A DNA stretch of 64,000 nucleotides from Medicago truncatula (GCF_003473485.1 NC_053045.1:33702494-33766493); one strand, 5' to 3'. Positions 11,547 to 23,935 are shown, counted from the stretch's first letter. Translations and numbers: made by a program. The notes: generated by a model from the sequence alone, not told the origin.

Positions 11547-14500
11547 ATGGCGACGAAGCTTCAAATATTTACACAATTACCCTCCGCACCACTTCAATCT
11601 TCTTCTTCTTCCTCTTCTCTCAGAAAGCCTCTCGCCACTTCCTTCTTCGGCACCAGACCAGGTTCTCTCATTTTCTCACTTAATCTCAACGCTTAACGCT
11701 TAATCAATCATTAATCTAACTACTTAATTCAATTCTTCCAGCAAACACCGTGAAATTTAGAGGGATGAGGATTGCGAAGCCTGTTCGAGGCGGAGGAGCG
11801 ATTGGTGCCGGCATGAACTTATTTGAAAGATTTACGAGAGTCGTGAAGGTGAAAGAAATTAATCTACAACAAGTAGTTTTCAGTTTTTTCGATTTTAGGT
11901 TTAATTTTTCTCATTTGTGATTTTAGTAATGCAGTCATACGCAAATGCTATTGTAAGTTCGTTTGAGGATCCCGAGAAAATTTTGGAGCAAGCTGTGCTT
12001 GAAATGAACGATGATTTGACTAAAATGCGCCAAGCTACAGCACAAGTTAGTTACTATTGAAATTATTGTTTCTGTTCTATCCTTGTGTGTATTATCTGTT
12101 CTTATCATTGTTATATATTGGTTTGAAATTATTGTTATCCTTGTGTATCAAAATAAGCTGAAAACAGCTTATGAACATATCATAAACTGTTTCCATAAGT
12201 TCTCCTAAACAGTTTCATGTAACTTATGTCAGTAGATAAACTCAAATAAGCCAATCCAAACAGGCCCTAAAACTAACTTCAAAATAGCCAGTTATTTTTA
12301 TTGTAAAACCATCTTATTGTTGTTTCTTTTTTTCCCTTTCTTGAGGTGTTGGCATCTCAAAAACGGATGGAAAATAAATACAAGGCTGCAACGCAAGCTT
12401 CTGAAGAGTGGTAATGTATGAAACAATTATTTATTTTAATTCGCTTGCAGTGTTTGGCATTTGAATACCACTTTTGTGTTTTACACATCTGATGTAGGTA
12501 TCGTAAAGCACAACTTGCTCTTCAGAAAGGTGAAGAAGATCTTGCTCGTGAAGCACTTAAGCGGCGTAAATCTTTTGCAGTACGTCTTTGTTTTGTTCAA
12601 TTTTGTGGTTGTTAATATTCTTGTAAATTTCTGCTTTAGATTTTAAAGAGGATTGTTTGTTTATATTTGCAGTGTGTAATCAATAAAGTTATTAAGCTTT
12701 CCATTTCCTTATGCATGTTTGTGATATGATCAGTAGTTCAGTACTTTGTCCTCCTCACATAGCTTAGCAATATCAAGACATTTGCTGTTTGCATTTGCTA
12801 TAGTTCTCATTCCTGCGAGCATTGGTAAAACCTTGATTGGAACTGTACACCATGTTCCTAATTTAAATAACCTCGTAACCAAATATTTAGGTTTGTGAGA
12901 GGAAATGACCATTATGGTTGTCATGTCCTTGGGTCATTATGTGGTTTGATTAGCTGAAGTCAGTTCAGACATTTAGATGATGACAGACCTCACAATGGTT
13001 AACTTTTCTAAAGTGCTGTGATGTGTACGTTTATACTCAAGTTAGATATTGCTGTATATACAACGCTGATGACAGTGTTGTGATTGAAAATTTTGGAATT
13101 TGCTATAGTTTGACATCTTGTTGGACGATACAGAAAAATGTATTTTTCAAAGTAGTGCCTTATCACACATTTATCACATAATTGGAAAGCTCATTATATG
13201 CTTTTAACATGTTGCAGGATAATGCCAGTGCTTTGAAAGCTCAACTTGATCAGCAAAAGGGTGTAGTTGACAGTCTTGTCTCAAATACACGGGTAAGCTA
13301 AATCTGTCTCTTTCTCAGTAGAGTCACTGCCTTAAAGCACCTAAATGCCATGTTTTTCACAAAACAATGTTCTTGAAACGTTGGGCTGAATTGCCGAACT
13401 GACTCTTTTTATGGAGCCACATAATGGTGACTCAGTAATATCAATCAAGGAAGTGCAAGTTGAAAGTTCAATTTAGCTTAACTTTTTGGATTAGTTGACT
13501 CTTGATTATGTTGTGGTTGTATTATTAAAACCTTACGAGGTCATAATTATATTTTCAGTTCTTAGAATGAGTTCACATTTACTTGAGCTCATCTTACACT
13601 CTCCCCTAGGTTTGTTTTAGTAATTTTAATCACCCCTGATAATGAACTATTGTTTGATCTGCATTTATGTATGGTTTTTTTTTTTTTTTTTTTTTTTTGA
13701 TTTCCAAGTTTTACTTTTAGGGTTGGTTGATGTAAGAAGCACCTTTCTGCATTGTGTAGAAAATTGGGTGTTCATTCTCAATCTGTTGAAGTGTATTGCA
13801 ACATTTTAATGCAATCTTTTAGATTAATCATTTTTAGGAGGTATTGTAGAAATTGCCACACATTTGGTTGCACGGTGAAATCCAAATTCTAGGTATGATG
13901 CCTTAGGAAGGAACTATAGGTGTATTTGAAGCCTAGGCTATTTTGCTTCTTTTTTTATCTTCAGCTTCTTTCTTTCAAACTGTCAGGTTTTAATTGTCTA
14001 CTTCAAAAGTCTTTATGTTCCATCTATGATTATCCCTAGAACCCATAAACCATGGTTTTCAAGGGTGCGGTTATCATGCATAAGGAATCTTTATGCACCC
14101 TGCATAAATCCCAGCCCATTAACCGGTAGCCCAACATAATTGCTTCGTACACCCCCAAGCGAAACCAAACAAAACAAAACGAAACAACACCGTCATTCAC
14201 CATCATCATCACCGTACCGGAATCATCATCATCATCACCATTCACCGAAACCATCATCACCGTACCGGAACCATCATCACCATTCACCGAAACCATCATC
14301 ACCGTACCGGAATCATCACCATTCACCGAAATCAACTCAAATAAATAGTTTAAAAATTGTATATGTTAGTTGGAAATGGTTTCAGAGTGTTGATTTGGTT
14401 CAATAGTCACAAATGTCCTTATTATAGTATGTTTTGTATAAAATTATGCCAAAACCATTTTGCTGTGGAAATGGTTTCTGTGAGTTGGACTCCAAAACCA

Positions 14501-17249
14501 TTTTGTTGTGGAAATGGTTTCTGTGAGTTGTACTCCTAAACCATTTTGTTGTGGAAATGGTTTTTGTGAGTTGTACTCCAAAATCATTAGATGTACTTAA
14601 TGGTTTTCTTTAATCCAGCAGGGTGCATATGACAATCAAAAATAAAAAACATATGGAATTTTCTAACCATAACAAAACATTTTCAAAACAAAGAAAAAAC
14701 ATATTGCATTTTCAAACTTAGTACGTATCCTCTGTTTCCAATGGTAATTTGGTAGATGATTACAATTGATATATCATGTCAAAGAATAAACTCCACAAAC
14801 ATATCGAAGCTATTCTGCAAGGTTAAAAATCCCGCAGCGGTGCCGGCACCGACCAAAGTTATGACTTATGATGCGTTTCTTAGTTTTGGTTAAAGACATT
14901 TGCGTTTTTAGGAGTTATGGCAGAGACGCGTGGAGAAAGGAAGAAAGTTGCGTTTCTGATCGGTGAAACATATTCCAAATCTGATGGTTGTGAAGTGTTT
15001 ATGCAGGGTGCATAAGGAAATGACTTATGCATAATAACTTTTGCCGGTTTTCAATGCTTGTATGTTTTTTCATTGTAAAATACATCAATTTATTTACCTC
15101 ACCTTTATTTATGCAACTTTTTCCACCTACACATACAATAATATTTCTGTCCACTAGGCTTTTGGGAGAAGAAGTATATATGATATCCGTTTAGAAACGA
15201 TTAAATTGGTTGAACAATTTTAGCTCACTGTTCTAATACAGGCATTTTTAATTAGAAGCAGTTCATATTTATTATTTACCTCAATTCTGAATGTAAGCTG
15301 TTCAATTTGTAGCTTTTGGAGAGTAAAATTCAGGAGGCGAGGTCGAAGAAGGATACTCTAAAAGCCAGAGCTCAATCTGCAAAGTTTGTCTTTCAAATCT
15401 TTTATCCATTTGCTTCCATCTTATTCCATTCTGTATTCTATGGTTCTATTAGTAATGTCTTGTTGGTTGACGATCCTCTAGGACTTCAACCAAGGTGAGT
15501 GAGATGCTGGGAAATGTCAATACAAGTGGCGCCCTTTCCGCTTTTGAAAAAATGGAAGAGAAAGGTGAGAAGAAAACTCACCGAGTCCACTCTCTATACA
15601 TAAATAGTACTTATATCCCAGTCTGCACTTATTGTTTGAAACAATTTGTTTGCCCACAAATGTACTCTTTCATTTACATGCCACAGAAAGATTTGAAGTT
15701 CCATGCTTCCTTTCCTGCTTCTCTTTTTTTTGCTCATCTATTTGCCTATCAGTATATAACCAAGCTTTGAAATCTGGGAGAAAATCTGACATCTTGAAGC
15801 TTATAGTGGGTCAATTTTTTTTGAATGTTTTCAACTATTAAGAAAGATCTAGAGATTAATGAGTTGGATCGAAATATGGTTTATGATAGAACATTGTGGT
15901 GTAATTTGATCCATGTAGCAGACCCCATTTAGTGGGATAAGGCTTGGTTGTTGTTGTTGTTGGATATATTATTGCACGATCTTGAGATTTTTTATTAGGA
16001 TGAACCTAATGATTGTCATATCATAAATTAATAAGTGTAGTTGCTGTCATAACAACAAAAGCGAACATTTCCAAACATGCTAAAAATTTTACGGCCCAAT
16101 TAATGGAATAAAATACAGGCGAACATTAGCATCAGTCTACATTCCATGTCCAGCAGAGTTATGTACCTTAGGTTTTTATGTGCTTTCATCATTGCATTTG
16201 AACTTATTTTCTATTATCTTAATAGTGATGACAATGGAGTCCCAAGCTGAAGCTCTGGGTCAGTTGACAAGTGATGATCTTGAAGGGAAGGTAAGTGACT
16301 ATTTATGTACCTAATGAGTTTGTGTCTATCTATGAATTGTATTGAGTTTGAAATTGAAATGGCAGAAATGGAAAAGAAAGGAAACCTAGGGGCATGCTTG
16401 GTTTGCAAAAAGTTTATGTTATCATTTCTTTTCTTCACTCTATCTCTTGTTTCCAAAGTTTTGTATAATTGTGAAAACAAAAATTTGTTTCTTATACAAA
16501 ACTTTGAAGTCAAGAAAGAAAGTAAAAACGATGTGATATTTTTGTAATTAAAAGTAAAAAGAAGATATGAAAACAAAAACAGTGACGAAAATCCAATACA
16601 CCCTTGGTTTATTTTAATTTATTTCTTATGAGAAACGGGATCAAAGGACCCAAACCTAATTTTATATTTCCTATGTAAAGATGTTATTTAAAATAGTTGA
16701 AATTAAAATCATAATATTTACATATCTAGGTTTAGTATGTTTCTCAGGTGGTTTCATTAAATACCTGCAAATGAGATGTCAAAGTTTTGCGTGATAATTG
16801 GTTTAAATTGTTGATATTTTGCAGTTTGCAATGCTTGAGAGCTCATCCGTTGATGATGACCTTGCAAATTTGAAGAAAGAATTATCTGGTAGCTCAAAGG
16901 TATGCTTCAAACAGCAAATAGAGTGTATGTATGAATAGGATGAATTTTTATATGTTAAATAAAGTCTTTCCAACCAGAAGTTGTCTAACCAGTGAAAGAA
17001 GGGAGTGAATAATATATCTTTCCAAAAGTATTATATTATGCCACAAAAAAGTAAATTTGAAGAGAAATTGTCATACAATACTACCAACATTCTACATATA
17101 CTTTTTTGTTTCATCGTTGGACTGTTTGCTTCAAGCAGAAAGGAGAGCTTCCTCCTGGAAGAAGTAGCACCAGGACTGGAACTCCATTTCGAGATGCTGA
17201 TATTGAGACGGAACTTGAGCAACTGAGACAAAGATCAAAGGAGTTTTAA
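11547..17249 (+). CDS. VIPP1: VIPP1 / IM30, plastid ESCRT-III-like membrane-remodelling protein
   Basis: Eleven exons in phase: 11547-11661, 11742-11848, 11935-12045, 12346-12410, 12498-12579, 13218-13292, 15313-15383, 15482-15564, 16226-16290, 16825-16899 and 17139-17249, encoding 319 aa. A Ser-rich transit peptide ([17 protein letters not shown] onward) is followed by [20 protein letters not shown], the amphipathic helix that starts the PspA/IM30 domain. The domain continues with [37 protein letters not shown] and [20 protein letters not shown]. The C-terminal helix that separates VIPP1 from bacterial PspA is present ([20 protein letters not shown]). The protein oligomerises on the inner envelope and thylakoid membranes and is needed for thylakoid formation and membrane repair. 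The 2-kb intron 6 carries a Mutator-like element, and other introns carry a MITE, a LINE tail and a hairpin. The frame looks intact. Confidence 0.95.
12153..12267. mobile_element. MITE, family A copy 1 (in VIPP1 intron 3)
   Basis: About 115 bp in VIPP1 intron 3 reads ataagctgaaaacagctt ... gtcagtagataaactcaa ... ccaatccaaacaggccc. Similar sequence recurs at 24371-24590 and 46907-47148, each time inside an intron. The wording and low complexity fit a hAT-like miniature element. I could not define a target-site duplication. Confidence 0.55.
14205..14335. repeat. Minisatellite, unit about 40 bp
   Basis: Roughly three imperfect copies of a unit built from caccgtaccggaatcatc and accattcaccgaaaccatc, with a variable number of cat triplets. 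It lies inside the Mutator-like element in VIPP1 intron 6. Open frames across it (His- or Asp-rich on either strand) are repeat artefacts. Confidence 0.8.
14449..14590. repeat. 43-bp tandem repeat, three copies plus a part
   Basis: Copies start at 14449, 14492 and 14535, exactly 43 bp apart, with a partial fourth at 14578. Each begins near ccaaaaccattttg and contains tggaaatggtttctgtgagt. Each unit holds a short inverted pair (aaaccattt / aaatggttt), so the block can fold. It lies inside the Mutator-like element. Confidence 0.88.
15842..15962 (+). mobile_element. 3' tail of an RTE-type LINE (in VIPP1 intron 8)
   Basis: The stretch running from agattaatgagttgga through gtttatgatagaacattgtg, atttgatccatgtagc and agtgggataaggcttg to gttgttgttgttgttg matches, from memory, the 3' end of plant RTE-clade non-LTR retrotransposons. 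That includes the C-terminal codons (DRTLW, LIHVAD) and the short tandem-repeat tail used in place of poly(A). It is heavily 5'-truncated, as LINE insertions usually are. Confidence 0.6.
16390..16615. repeat. Foldback/MITE-like inverted repeat in VIPP1 intron 9
   Basis: A perfect 15-bp stem, caaagttttgtataa against ttatacaaaactttg, lies around 16457-16508 with a loop of about 25 bp. More weakly paired sequence extends outwards. The outer phrase ggcatgcttggtttgc resembles PIF/Harbinger-type MITE ends, but no clear target-site duplication is seen. Confidence 0.45.
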
Positions 17250-20200
17250 AGTATGGAAATTTTGTCATTATTGTATGCTTGAATTCAGTACTTTATTCAC
17301 ATATCAACATTGTACAGCTAAAGGCCAGTCATGATAATATTATTTGACTTGTGGCCAAATTTGGATAAAAAAAATGGAACATATTAGCTGTGTGTTCTGA
17401 TAACTCAAGTTACACTTACATATAAACACCTTCGATCTGATAATGTTATCCTGACATGCATACGGTTAGGATATTTTCATGGCATAAAGCTGTAAATATT
17501 TTCTTAACATGTTTTGCAAAGAGCTTGGATATATTACATTTAGTAACAGACTCAGACCCGCAGGTTTTTGCTGCCTCCTGACTTTGGATGTAAACATGTT
17601 CATTGAGGAGCAAGGTTAGCAACACGATCAATTATGTTCATAATATACGAGTGTCTCTTTTGTTATTTGTGATCTACGATACTTACATTGTATTTTGAAC
17701 CGACATAAATACGCAGACTCCATAGCCAGATTTATGTGGAGAATATAAAGTATATTTTGCCAATCCAAATAATGCTTGTTTCCTGTGCATATTTTTCAAA
17801 TTTTGCTATACCCTAAGTCGTAAATCTGCATGGATATGGAAAAGCAGTACTCGGAGCAAGAAGGCTGCACTGGTTTGAAGCTAATTCTTCAATGTTTCCG
17901 AATTCAAATTATAGGAAAATTTTCCGTTGCGGTTAGAAAGTAGAAACCAGCATATGGACATTAAAGTCGTTAATTTAATCTTCGATATTAATGTTCATAA
18001 TGATCTAAAATGAATTTGATTTTTTGAAGGAAATCTAAAATGAAGAAACTATAAAACATATTTCGGTCTACACTTGTATAAATGTAGACTATTGACTTTT
18101 GAAGTTGAATAAACATTTGGTATTCAATAATGGGAAGTGGAAGATAACATTACATTACGACTTAAAGGAATATTATGTTGATTTGCAGACGGCTTTGACA
18201 AATTTTAGTTATCAGAATTAGGACGATGCGAAATTGAAATTTTTGGATTCCGGTGTCATAGATAAAGCTATGAGCATTTATTATCCCACCTTTATGTTTT
18301 TTGTACGCCTTCTAAATTTTCAATCGTGATGTTTGAAATTGAATTATATAATTTCAAGCGTGCTTTTAAATTTTAGATTATATAAACTAGAATCTATTAC
18401 AATAATAAAATCTGTTATTAAATTATCCTGTACCTCAATGATAACATAATTCAACCGCAACATAGTTCAACATCATAAATTCAATGGAGTAATATTACAA
18501 TAACAATTGCAACAACATAATTAATCACAAATCTTAACAAGATTGTAATGAACAAAACTAATTTTTTCATTGTGTTTGTCCATGCACGCACTATTCTTCG
18601 CATGTCTTGGGTTGAACCAAACTTGTTTAAGTAACCTAAACAAGACTTATCAATGTAGCGTCTAATTTGATCGGTCCTTTGAACTATACTGGCCAAATGT
18701 AGAGAACACAATTCTCACATTGTCGCTTTGAAACGTCATCTAGGTAAACCAAACGCGTCCATCTAGACGAAACTCAACATCAATCATCCTTCTTATATTG
18801 GCGTGGTTGAGACGATCATTAATTTGGTCTAGTTGATCCTTCAAGTCAGATGATGTATTATCATCACAAATCTTAAACATATTGGTCTCCCTCTGTTGTG
18901 GTAAACAATAGGTAGGTTAATGTTCATTTCTAATGGATAAATGTTCATGGTTTAGTGGTATGGAGTGCAAATGAACCAAACACATTAATTTATAAAAAGT
19001 TTTGTGCGTTGTTAATCATAGGAAAATCATGTATATTTAATTTACATGATTTGAATTGTACCAAACCCCTTATCCACACATTTTTTCTTAGTATGGGCAT
19101 CAATACATTGATAAGTTTCAGATTCTATAAACTGAACGAGTAAAATACTGTTTTGATTTATATAATTTGAATCAATGCACAAAGTTACACAAGATATATA
19201 TTTTCTGAACATAATATAACAACATAACACCATATAATAAAATAGATCACAATATAATAAAATAGAAAACATATAACACATAATATTATCTAAACGTAAT
19301 ACGTAAGTGTTAGCACATAATATCATAAAAAAATGTAATATACCTACGATCAAATAAAATTCATGAGTTAACATTAAAAAACCAATTAAACACAATATTG
19401 ATGAATTCTCCAATTCAGATTCTATTTTCTGAAGGGCATCAAAAAACCAGAAGAAGAAACAATAATTCAATCAAACTACAAATATTTGAGAAAATGTGGA
19501 CTTTACATCTTGTGTCGTTGCAAGAAATGTCTCTAGTTTGAAGAATTCGACCAAGTTTAGTAGAAAATTGAGACAATGAGAAGAGATTTAGATTTGAAGT
19601 GTTTTTATGGAAGTTTTTAGGTAAATTTCGAAAATGTGAAGTGAGCGAAAGTAACCGAGCATTGCATATATAATAGTACAAATCAAATTATACAATCCAA
19701 AGCATGTTTTTAAGTTTTGGATTATTTCATTAAAATTTGAATTACGATCAATTTATATCTAGTATAAATCACATACAACATCATTTGAAACATATCACAT
19801 CATTAATTTTTTTTGCTAAAAATAAGATAGAGAGATCAAAATTATTAAATTTTAAAATAGAGAGTCAATCAACTCTACAGAATAATAAAAATAGAAGATC
19901 AAAATTGTAATAAACCTTTAAAAAAAAAAAAGCAAACACACTTAGGTTTTAGTAAAGTAAAGGTGAGTAGTTTAGTGACTTTAAAACATGGAAGGAAACT
20001 CAAAGACAAAGTTGTGATTGAATTCCCCAACAAACTTACAAATAGGTTAGGTGTAACTACTAACATTTGTAAGCCTTAAAAAACTAACATTTGTATTTGA
20101 TTTTTTTCTTCAAAAAATACATTTGTAATTAATTTCAGAATATAAACCAACACAAAGTTTAAGTGATAAATTAATTGCACGTACTACGTATTTGTTAGGT

Positions 20201-20867
20201 AACCTATCATTTTCACTTTCTCAGACAGAGTCAAGTATGAAAAAAAGAGTTGGTAGTCAATTCAATTTTTCTGACTTGTAATCGCGACTATAAACATTAC
20301 ATAAAATCAAACGTACTATATTTTCATCATTACTTTCCTCAAAAAAAATTTCATCATTACTTTGTTAATACTATCAGCCAAAGCTACCCTCCAGAATTTG
20401 CACTTCTGATATCAACATATTCAACTTTAGACTTTAGCAAACTTTGACATTTTCAAACGTGGAAACCATGTATTAATCTCTTACCAGGCAAATGTGCATC
20501 ACATTTTATATTATATAAGTAAATATGTTATATTATCTGGAACCAAATTGTATATATCATTTGCATTTAAAAAATAAATAAAAAAGAGTATACTAACATT
20601 AAAAGTGAAGTAAAATAAAATATTATTATTTGGTGCTGCGTGGCAGCTTCCCCAAGTCCTTGGTCAGCACGTAATTGCTTCAAGTTCAAACTATTGTCCA
20701 CTGAAAAAGCAGATAAGTCCAAAAAGACAAGCACAAATTTAACACAACTCTTTTCTTTGTCACACTATAAATATGTACCAAACCCTGCTCCCTTACTCCA
20801 CCACCAAGCCACAAAGCAATAACAACTCTCCATAGCTAGCAACCATACTCTTTTCAAGTTCCCAAAA
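17250..20867. other. Gene-poor AT-rich region
   Basis: 3.6 kb between VIPP1 and the peptide gene. The first few hundred bases hold the VIPP1 3' UTR. Around 18481-18900 the minus strand reads as weak protein-like sequence (MFKICDDNTSSDLKDQLDQI; then IVQRTDQIRRYIDKSCLGYL) broken by stops, which may be the residue of a DNA transposon or a lost gene. I recognise no family. Similar AT-rich phrases lie near 18345-18392 and 19682-19735. The rest shows nothing I can support. Confidence 0.45.
20766..20773 (+). promoter_or_regulatory. TATA box of the PIP-like gene
   Basis: TATAAATA lies 95 bp upstream of the start codon at 20868, a normal distance for a plant core promoter with a 5' UTR of about 60-65 nt. 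The call rests on consensus and position only. Confidence 0.55.
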
Positions 20868-21116
20868 ATGAGTTATGTAAAGGCATGTACCCTTTTGAAT
20901 TTGATCACAATTGTTATGATCTGTTTGGCTATTTTGATGAGTGAAAGTCAAAGTAGTAAGGTGGAGGCAAGTAGGGTTTTAAGGAATTCACAAGAGTTTG
21001 CATTTGCAAGAGCTAATCACCTTCAAACATCAGCATATGAACAGGCCAAGAACACAATGACAATTTGGCTTCAACGTTTGCCTTCTGGACCAAGTCCTAA
21101 AGGCCCTGGTCATTGA
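20868..21116 (+). CDS. PIP/PIPL-type secreted signalling peptide precursor
   Basis: A single-exon 82-aa precursor. Residues 1-30 form a signal peptide with hydrophobic core TLLNLITIVMICLAILM. A variable acidic/basic spacer of about 40 residues follows, then the C terminus LPSGPSPKGPGH. SGPSP followed by GxGH at the extreme C terminus is the hallmark of PAMP-induced secreted peptides (PIP/PIPL), which are processed from the C terminus and perceived by RLK7-type receptor kinases to amplify immune signalling. The second Pro of SGPSP is a likely hydroxylation site. A TATA box sits 95 bp upstream. CLE and IDA families were considered: the GxGH ending and SGPS core fit PIP better. Which PIP/PIPL member it corresponds to cannot be decided here. 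Confidence 0.85.
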   Translation: MSYVKACTLLNLITIVMICLAILMSESQSSKVEASRVLRNSQEFAFARANHLQTSAYEQAKNTMTIWLQRLPSGPSPKGPGH

Positions 21117-22077
21117 TTTATTATATCCATTATTCCACTCAAATACTTGCTCAAAAACAGATATGCCTTTATTTTCCTTATAGCTACATATATAGCTGAA
21201 TTATTTTATTCATTTCTTCGGTTCTTTAATTTTCTTTAGGTCAATTTTACTAGATAGAAATATAAAGGATATATGTAGAAAACCTGCGGATCTATCTATC
21301 AAATTCAAAGAGATCCATGTGTTTTTGAAATGTAAGATTCTTTAATTTATGTAACTCAATTTTTGTTTCACAAGTCTCTAATCTTTATGTGTATTTTGTT
21401 CCCTCATGGTGCACGCACGAAAACCGGTCTACTATGGTTAGAATTTTAACAAAGTTATAAAATCGGTGGGAATGACGATTTTCGTTGCTAATCAACACAA
21501 ATTATTCAAAATTTATTTATTTGAATAAGGGAGGAATTGAGAGATGGACTTTTAAAATATCTTTAAAATTAATCTCGATAGTGGAAAATCTCCTTTACAA
21601 GATTGCTCAACAACACCGTGTAAATCACTCTGGATTCATATGTTTACATATTTAATATTAAATTCTTTCAAAAAATATTTAATATTAAATAAAAGATATG
21701 ATCATTAATTTTGTAAAAGAGCAACGCCTCTACTCAATTCACATGAACGATCAATCTTAGAGGAGAACGTTGTGCTAGCTCACAACTACATAGATGGATG
21801 AACAAGTGAGATTGTTTTACAAGCTCAACCCTCTTTTCATTTAATTAAATTAACAATAATATAAAATATTTAAATTAAATGTTATAAACAATGAGTAACA
21901 TCTAACAACATCGTTGTGTTGCTACCCAATTTATGAAAAAATTGGTGATATGATTTTAAATAAATGATACTGTTTAACTTGTCAAAATGTCTTTGAACAC
22001 AAATCATATTGTTTAACATTTTTATGTGCAATTATTCATTTTTTGACAATAGGATCTAAATCCTAATAGATCCAATA

Positions 22078-22360
22078 CTCCCTCCATTTCATAGCAAATG
22101 CATTTTTTTTTCCATTTCACACCTATTTAAAAAAATTTATAAGTGAAAGAGTTAAAAAAATGGTTTTGAGTGCATTGTGAAGTATTAGTGTATTCTCCAT
22201 TATCTTAAAAGCAAAGTAGAATATATTGAATTTGAAAGTAATATTAATTAGAGTTATAATTAAAAAAAAGTAATTAATATTATATTAAAAATAAAATGAA
22301 TCAATTATTTTAAAATAATAATTTTTTTAAAATGATTAAATTATTTTGGGAGAGAGAAAG
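22078..22360. mobile_element. Stowaway-like MITE
   Basis: About 283 bp flanked by TA at 22076-22077 and 22361-22362. The left end is CTCCCTCCATTTCATAG, very close to the classic Stowaway (Tc1/mariner) terminus. The right end, ttttgggagagagaaag, is a diverged complement. The interior is AT-rich and non-coding. Confidence 0.65.
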
Positions 22361-23334
22361 TATTACATATTGATCATTATAGCAATGACCATTTGTTTTC
22401 ATGGTTTTACTTTTCGAGTGACTCAAAACATCCTCCTATCATGATGCATGAGAGAGAATCTAAATCTACATCACACACAACTATCCACATCATATCTATT
22501 GCAGACCCAATAATCACATCATATTTATTATATACTGTCTTGTTACATATGACCTCAAAACCTACTAGTCTTCATTTAGGATCACAGTGACTTCAAGTTG
22601 AAAGACTACTCACTTTGATTGCATGGTAATGTTTAATGACATAATAATTATGCAGCTAGCGTTCTCATGAATGATCGATCTTGTATATATAATGCTCGTA
22701 ATACTTAATTCAATTGTGTGAAAACTTGATGTCTTGTGTATCCATAACTCGTAAATATGGTGATAAGACTATCATTGTCGTCTTAATAAACAGTAATACT
22801 TTGAGTATGAATACTTTAAGAATAGTGTTAGAATATCATTGAGGTCTTGCAATCAAGTCACACTTGATCTTGTATTGAGCATACCATATATTATAAGAAC
22901 TTTACTATGTTATACTTTGACAATATAATAAAATCAATTTGAATGAATAAATATCTTTTATTTTGTAGTTAAAAAATAATAAATAGTATCTTAATACATA
23001 TATTAATAATCATGTATATAATTTAAAGTCATGATACAAATAACAAGGTATATGCAAAACATATTTTAACTAGAGTAAAAAAATTATATATCCCATGCCG
23101 ATTTGAGCATTAGTCTCATAGCAGATTCAAAAGATTTGGTATATGAAGATATTTTGAAGCACCTACTAAGATTCAAAGATTCTAATTTCGGTGATTAGAA
23201 AATTGGAACTGCACATCAAACATTCGTACCAATAAATTGTGATTTCTTTTCATTTTGAGTGAAAATTAATATTTTAGTTGTAAACATTTTGAATAATATA
23301 TAAGAATTTAAAAGTTCTTATAATCGTCTTCTAA

Positions 23335-23448
23335 ATACAACTCAATTAGTAGCGGTAGAGATATTTGATATGTTGCGAGTTTGAACTCACAATTCTCTAT
23401 TTATTATCCATACTTAAAGCGTGTGAGTATTGATACTAATATTCTTTT
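23335..23448 (+). mobile_element. tRNA-derived SINE fragment
   Basis: An A-box-like phrase (caactcaattagtagcggta) is followed about 35 bp later by a B-box-like gcgagtttgaactcac, then a short AT-rich tail. The spacing fits an internal Pol III promoter. Termini were not resolved. Confidence 0.5.
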
Positions 23449-23502
23449 TTTGGTGCAAAAAGAGAGTAGAACCCAAGAAAGAAAAAATTAAGCGATTAAT
23501 CA

Positions 23503-23935
23503 AACGTTCCGAGGCATGCAAGCGCCATAAATGTCATCAAGAAGGAAATGTTGAAGCTCTCTAGGAGGAGTCTCAATAACATGTAAATCAAAGGAGTCCA
23601 GAGATAGATTAAAGTTAGCTAACCAATCTGCTAATATGTTTCCTTCACTTCATGTATGGCTGATCTGAAACATGTCAACTAAAACTGATGAGTCGCTTTC
23701 CACTTGTAGGTGTGTGATCCCTGTCTCCGATCCATACCAATATACATGCCCCCCATCTCTGCATGTAACGCGTCACATGAACCTATCTTACGAGCATAGC
23801 TATTCAAACAATTTCCATAGCTATCACAGAAAAAGCCACCACATTGAGATAGATTAACTGAGCTTTTATGTGCATTGTCACAACTGAGTTTAACCCAACT
23901 CTCTCGGAGTCTCTTCCATCCAATGAAAAACACTT
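23503..23935 (-). mobile_element. LINE 3' remnant encoding a degenerate RNase H domain
   Basis: The minus strand encodes WVKLSCDNAHKSSVNLSQCG, YARKIGSCDALHAEMGGMYI and, after a frame break near 23680, ADWLANFNLSLDSFDLHVIE ending MPRNV*. This is the RNase H-like domain that plant L1-type non-LTR retrotransposons carry at the end of ORF2. The first catalytic Asp is retained (SCD in place of NTD) and ALHAEMGGMYIGM keeps the helix Glu. It is truncated at its 5' side and not functional. Confidence 0.72.

Larger units (their letters stand above)
14063..15045. mobile_element. Non-autonomous Mutator-like element in VIPP1 intron 6
   Basis: A 983-bp element flanked by a perfect 9-bp direct repeat GGTTTTCAA at 14054-14062 and 15046-15054, the target-site length of Mutator-like elements. 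Imperfect terminal inverted repeats of about 46 bp are visible. The left end contains gttatcatgcataagg and tttatgcaccctgcataaa; the complement of the right end gives gttattatgcataagt and cttatgcaccctgcataaa. There is no transposase. The interior holds two tandem repeat blocks, listed separately. It lies inside the 2,020-bp intron between VIPP1 exons 6 and 7, far from both splice sites. Confidence 0.88.

Noticed and set aside
14036-14406. His-rich (+) and Asp/Gly-rich (-) open frames
   Set aside because: Both arise from the cat-rich minisatellite inside the VIPP1 intron element and have no other support.
14449-14590. Possible CRISPR-like array
   Set aside because: The units abut directly with no unique spacers, and the host is a plant. 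It is a plain tandem repeat.
19042-19470. 142-codon hydrophobic open frame on the minus strand
   Set aside because: Leu/Ile/Tyr/Cys-rich composition typical of AT-rich DNA read in reverse. No homologue recognised and no splice or promoter context.
20868-21116. CLE or IDA peptide
   Set aside because: The C terminus lacks the CLE core (RxxPxGPDPxHN) and the IDA core (PIPPSAPSKRHN). SGPS plus GxGH fits the PIP family.
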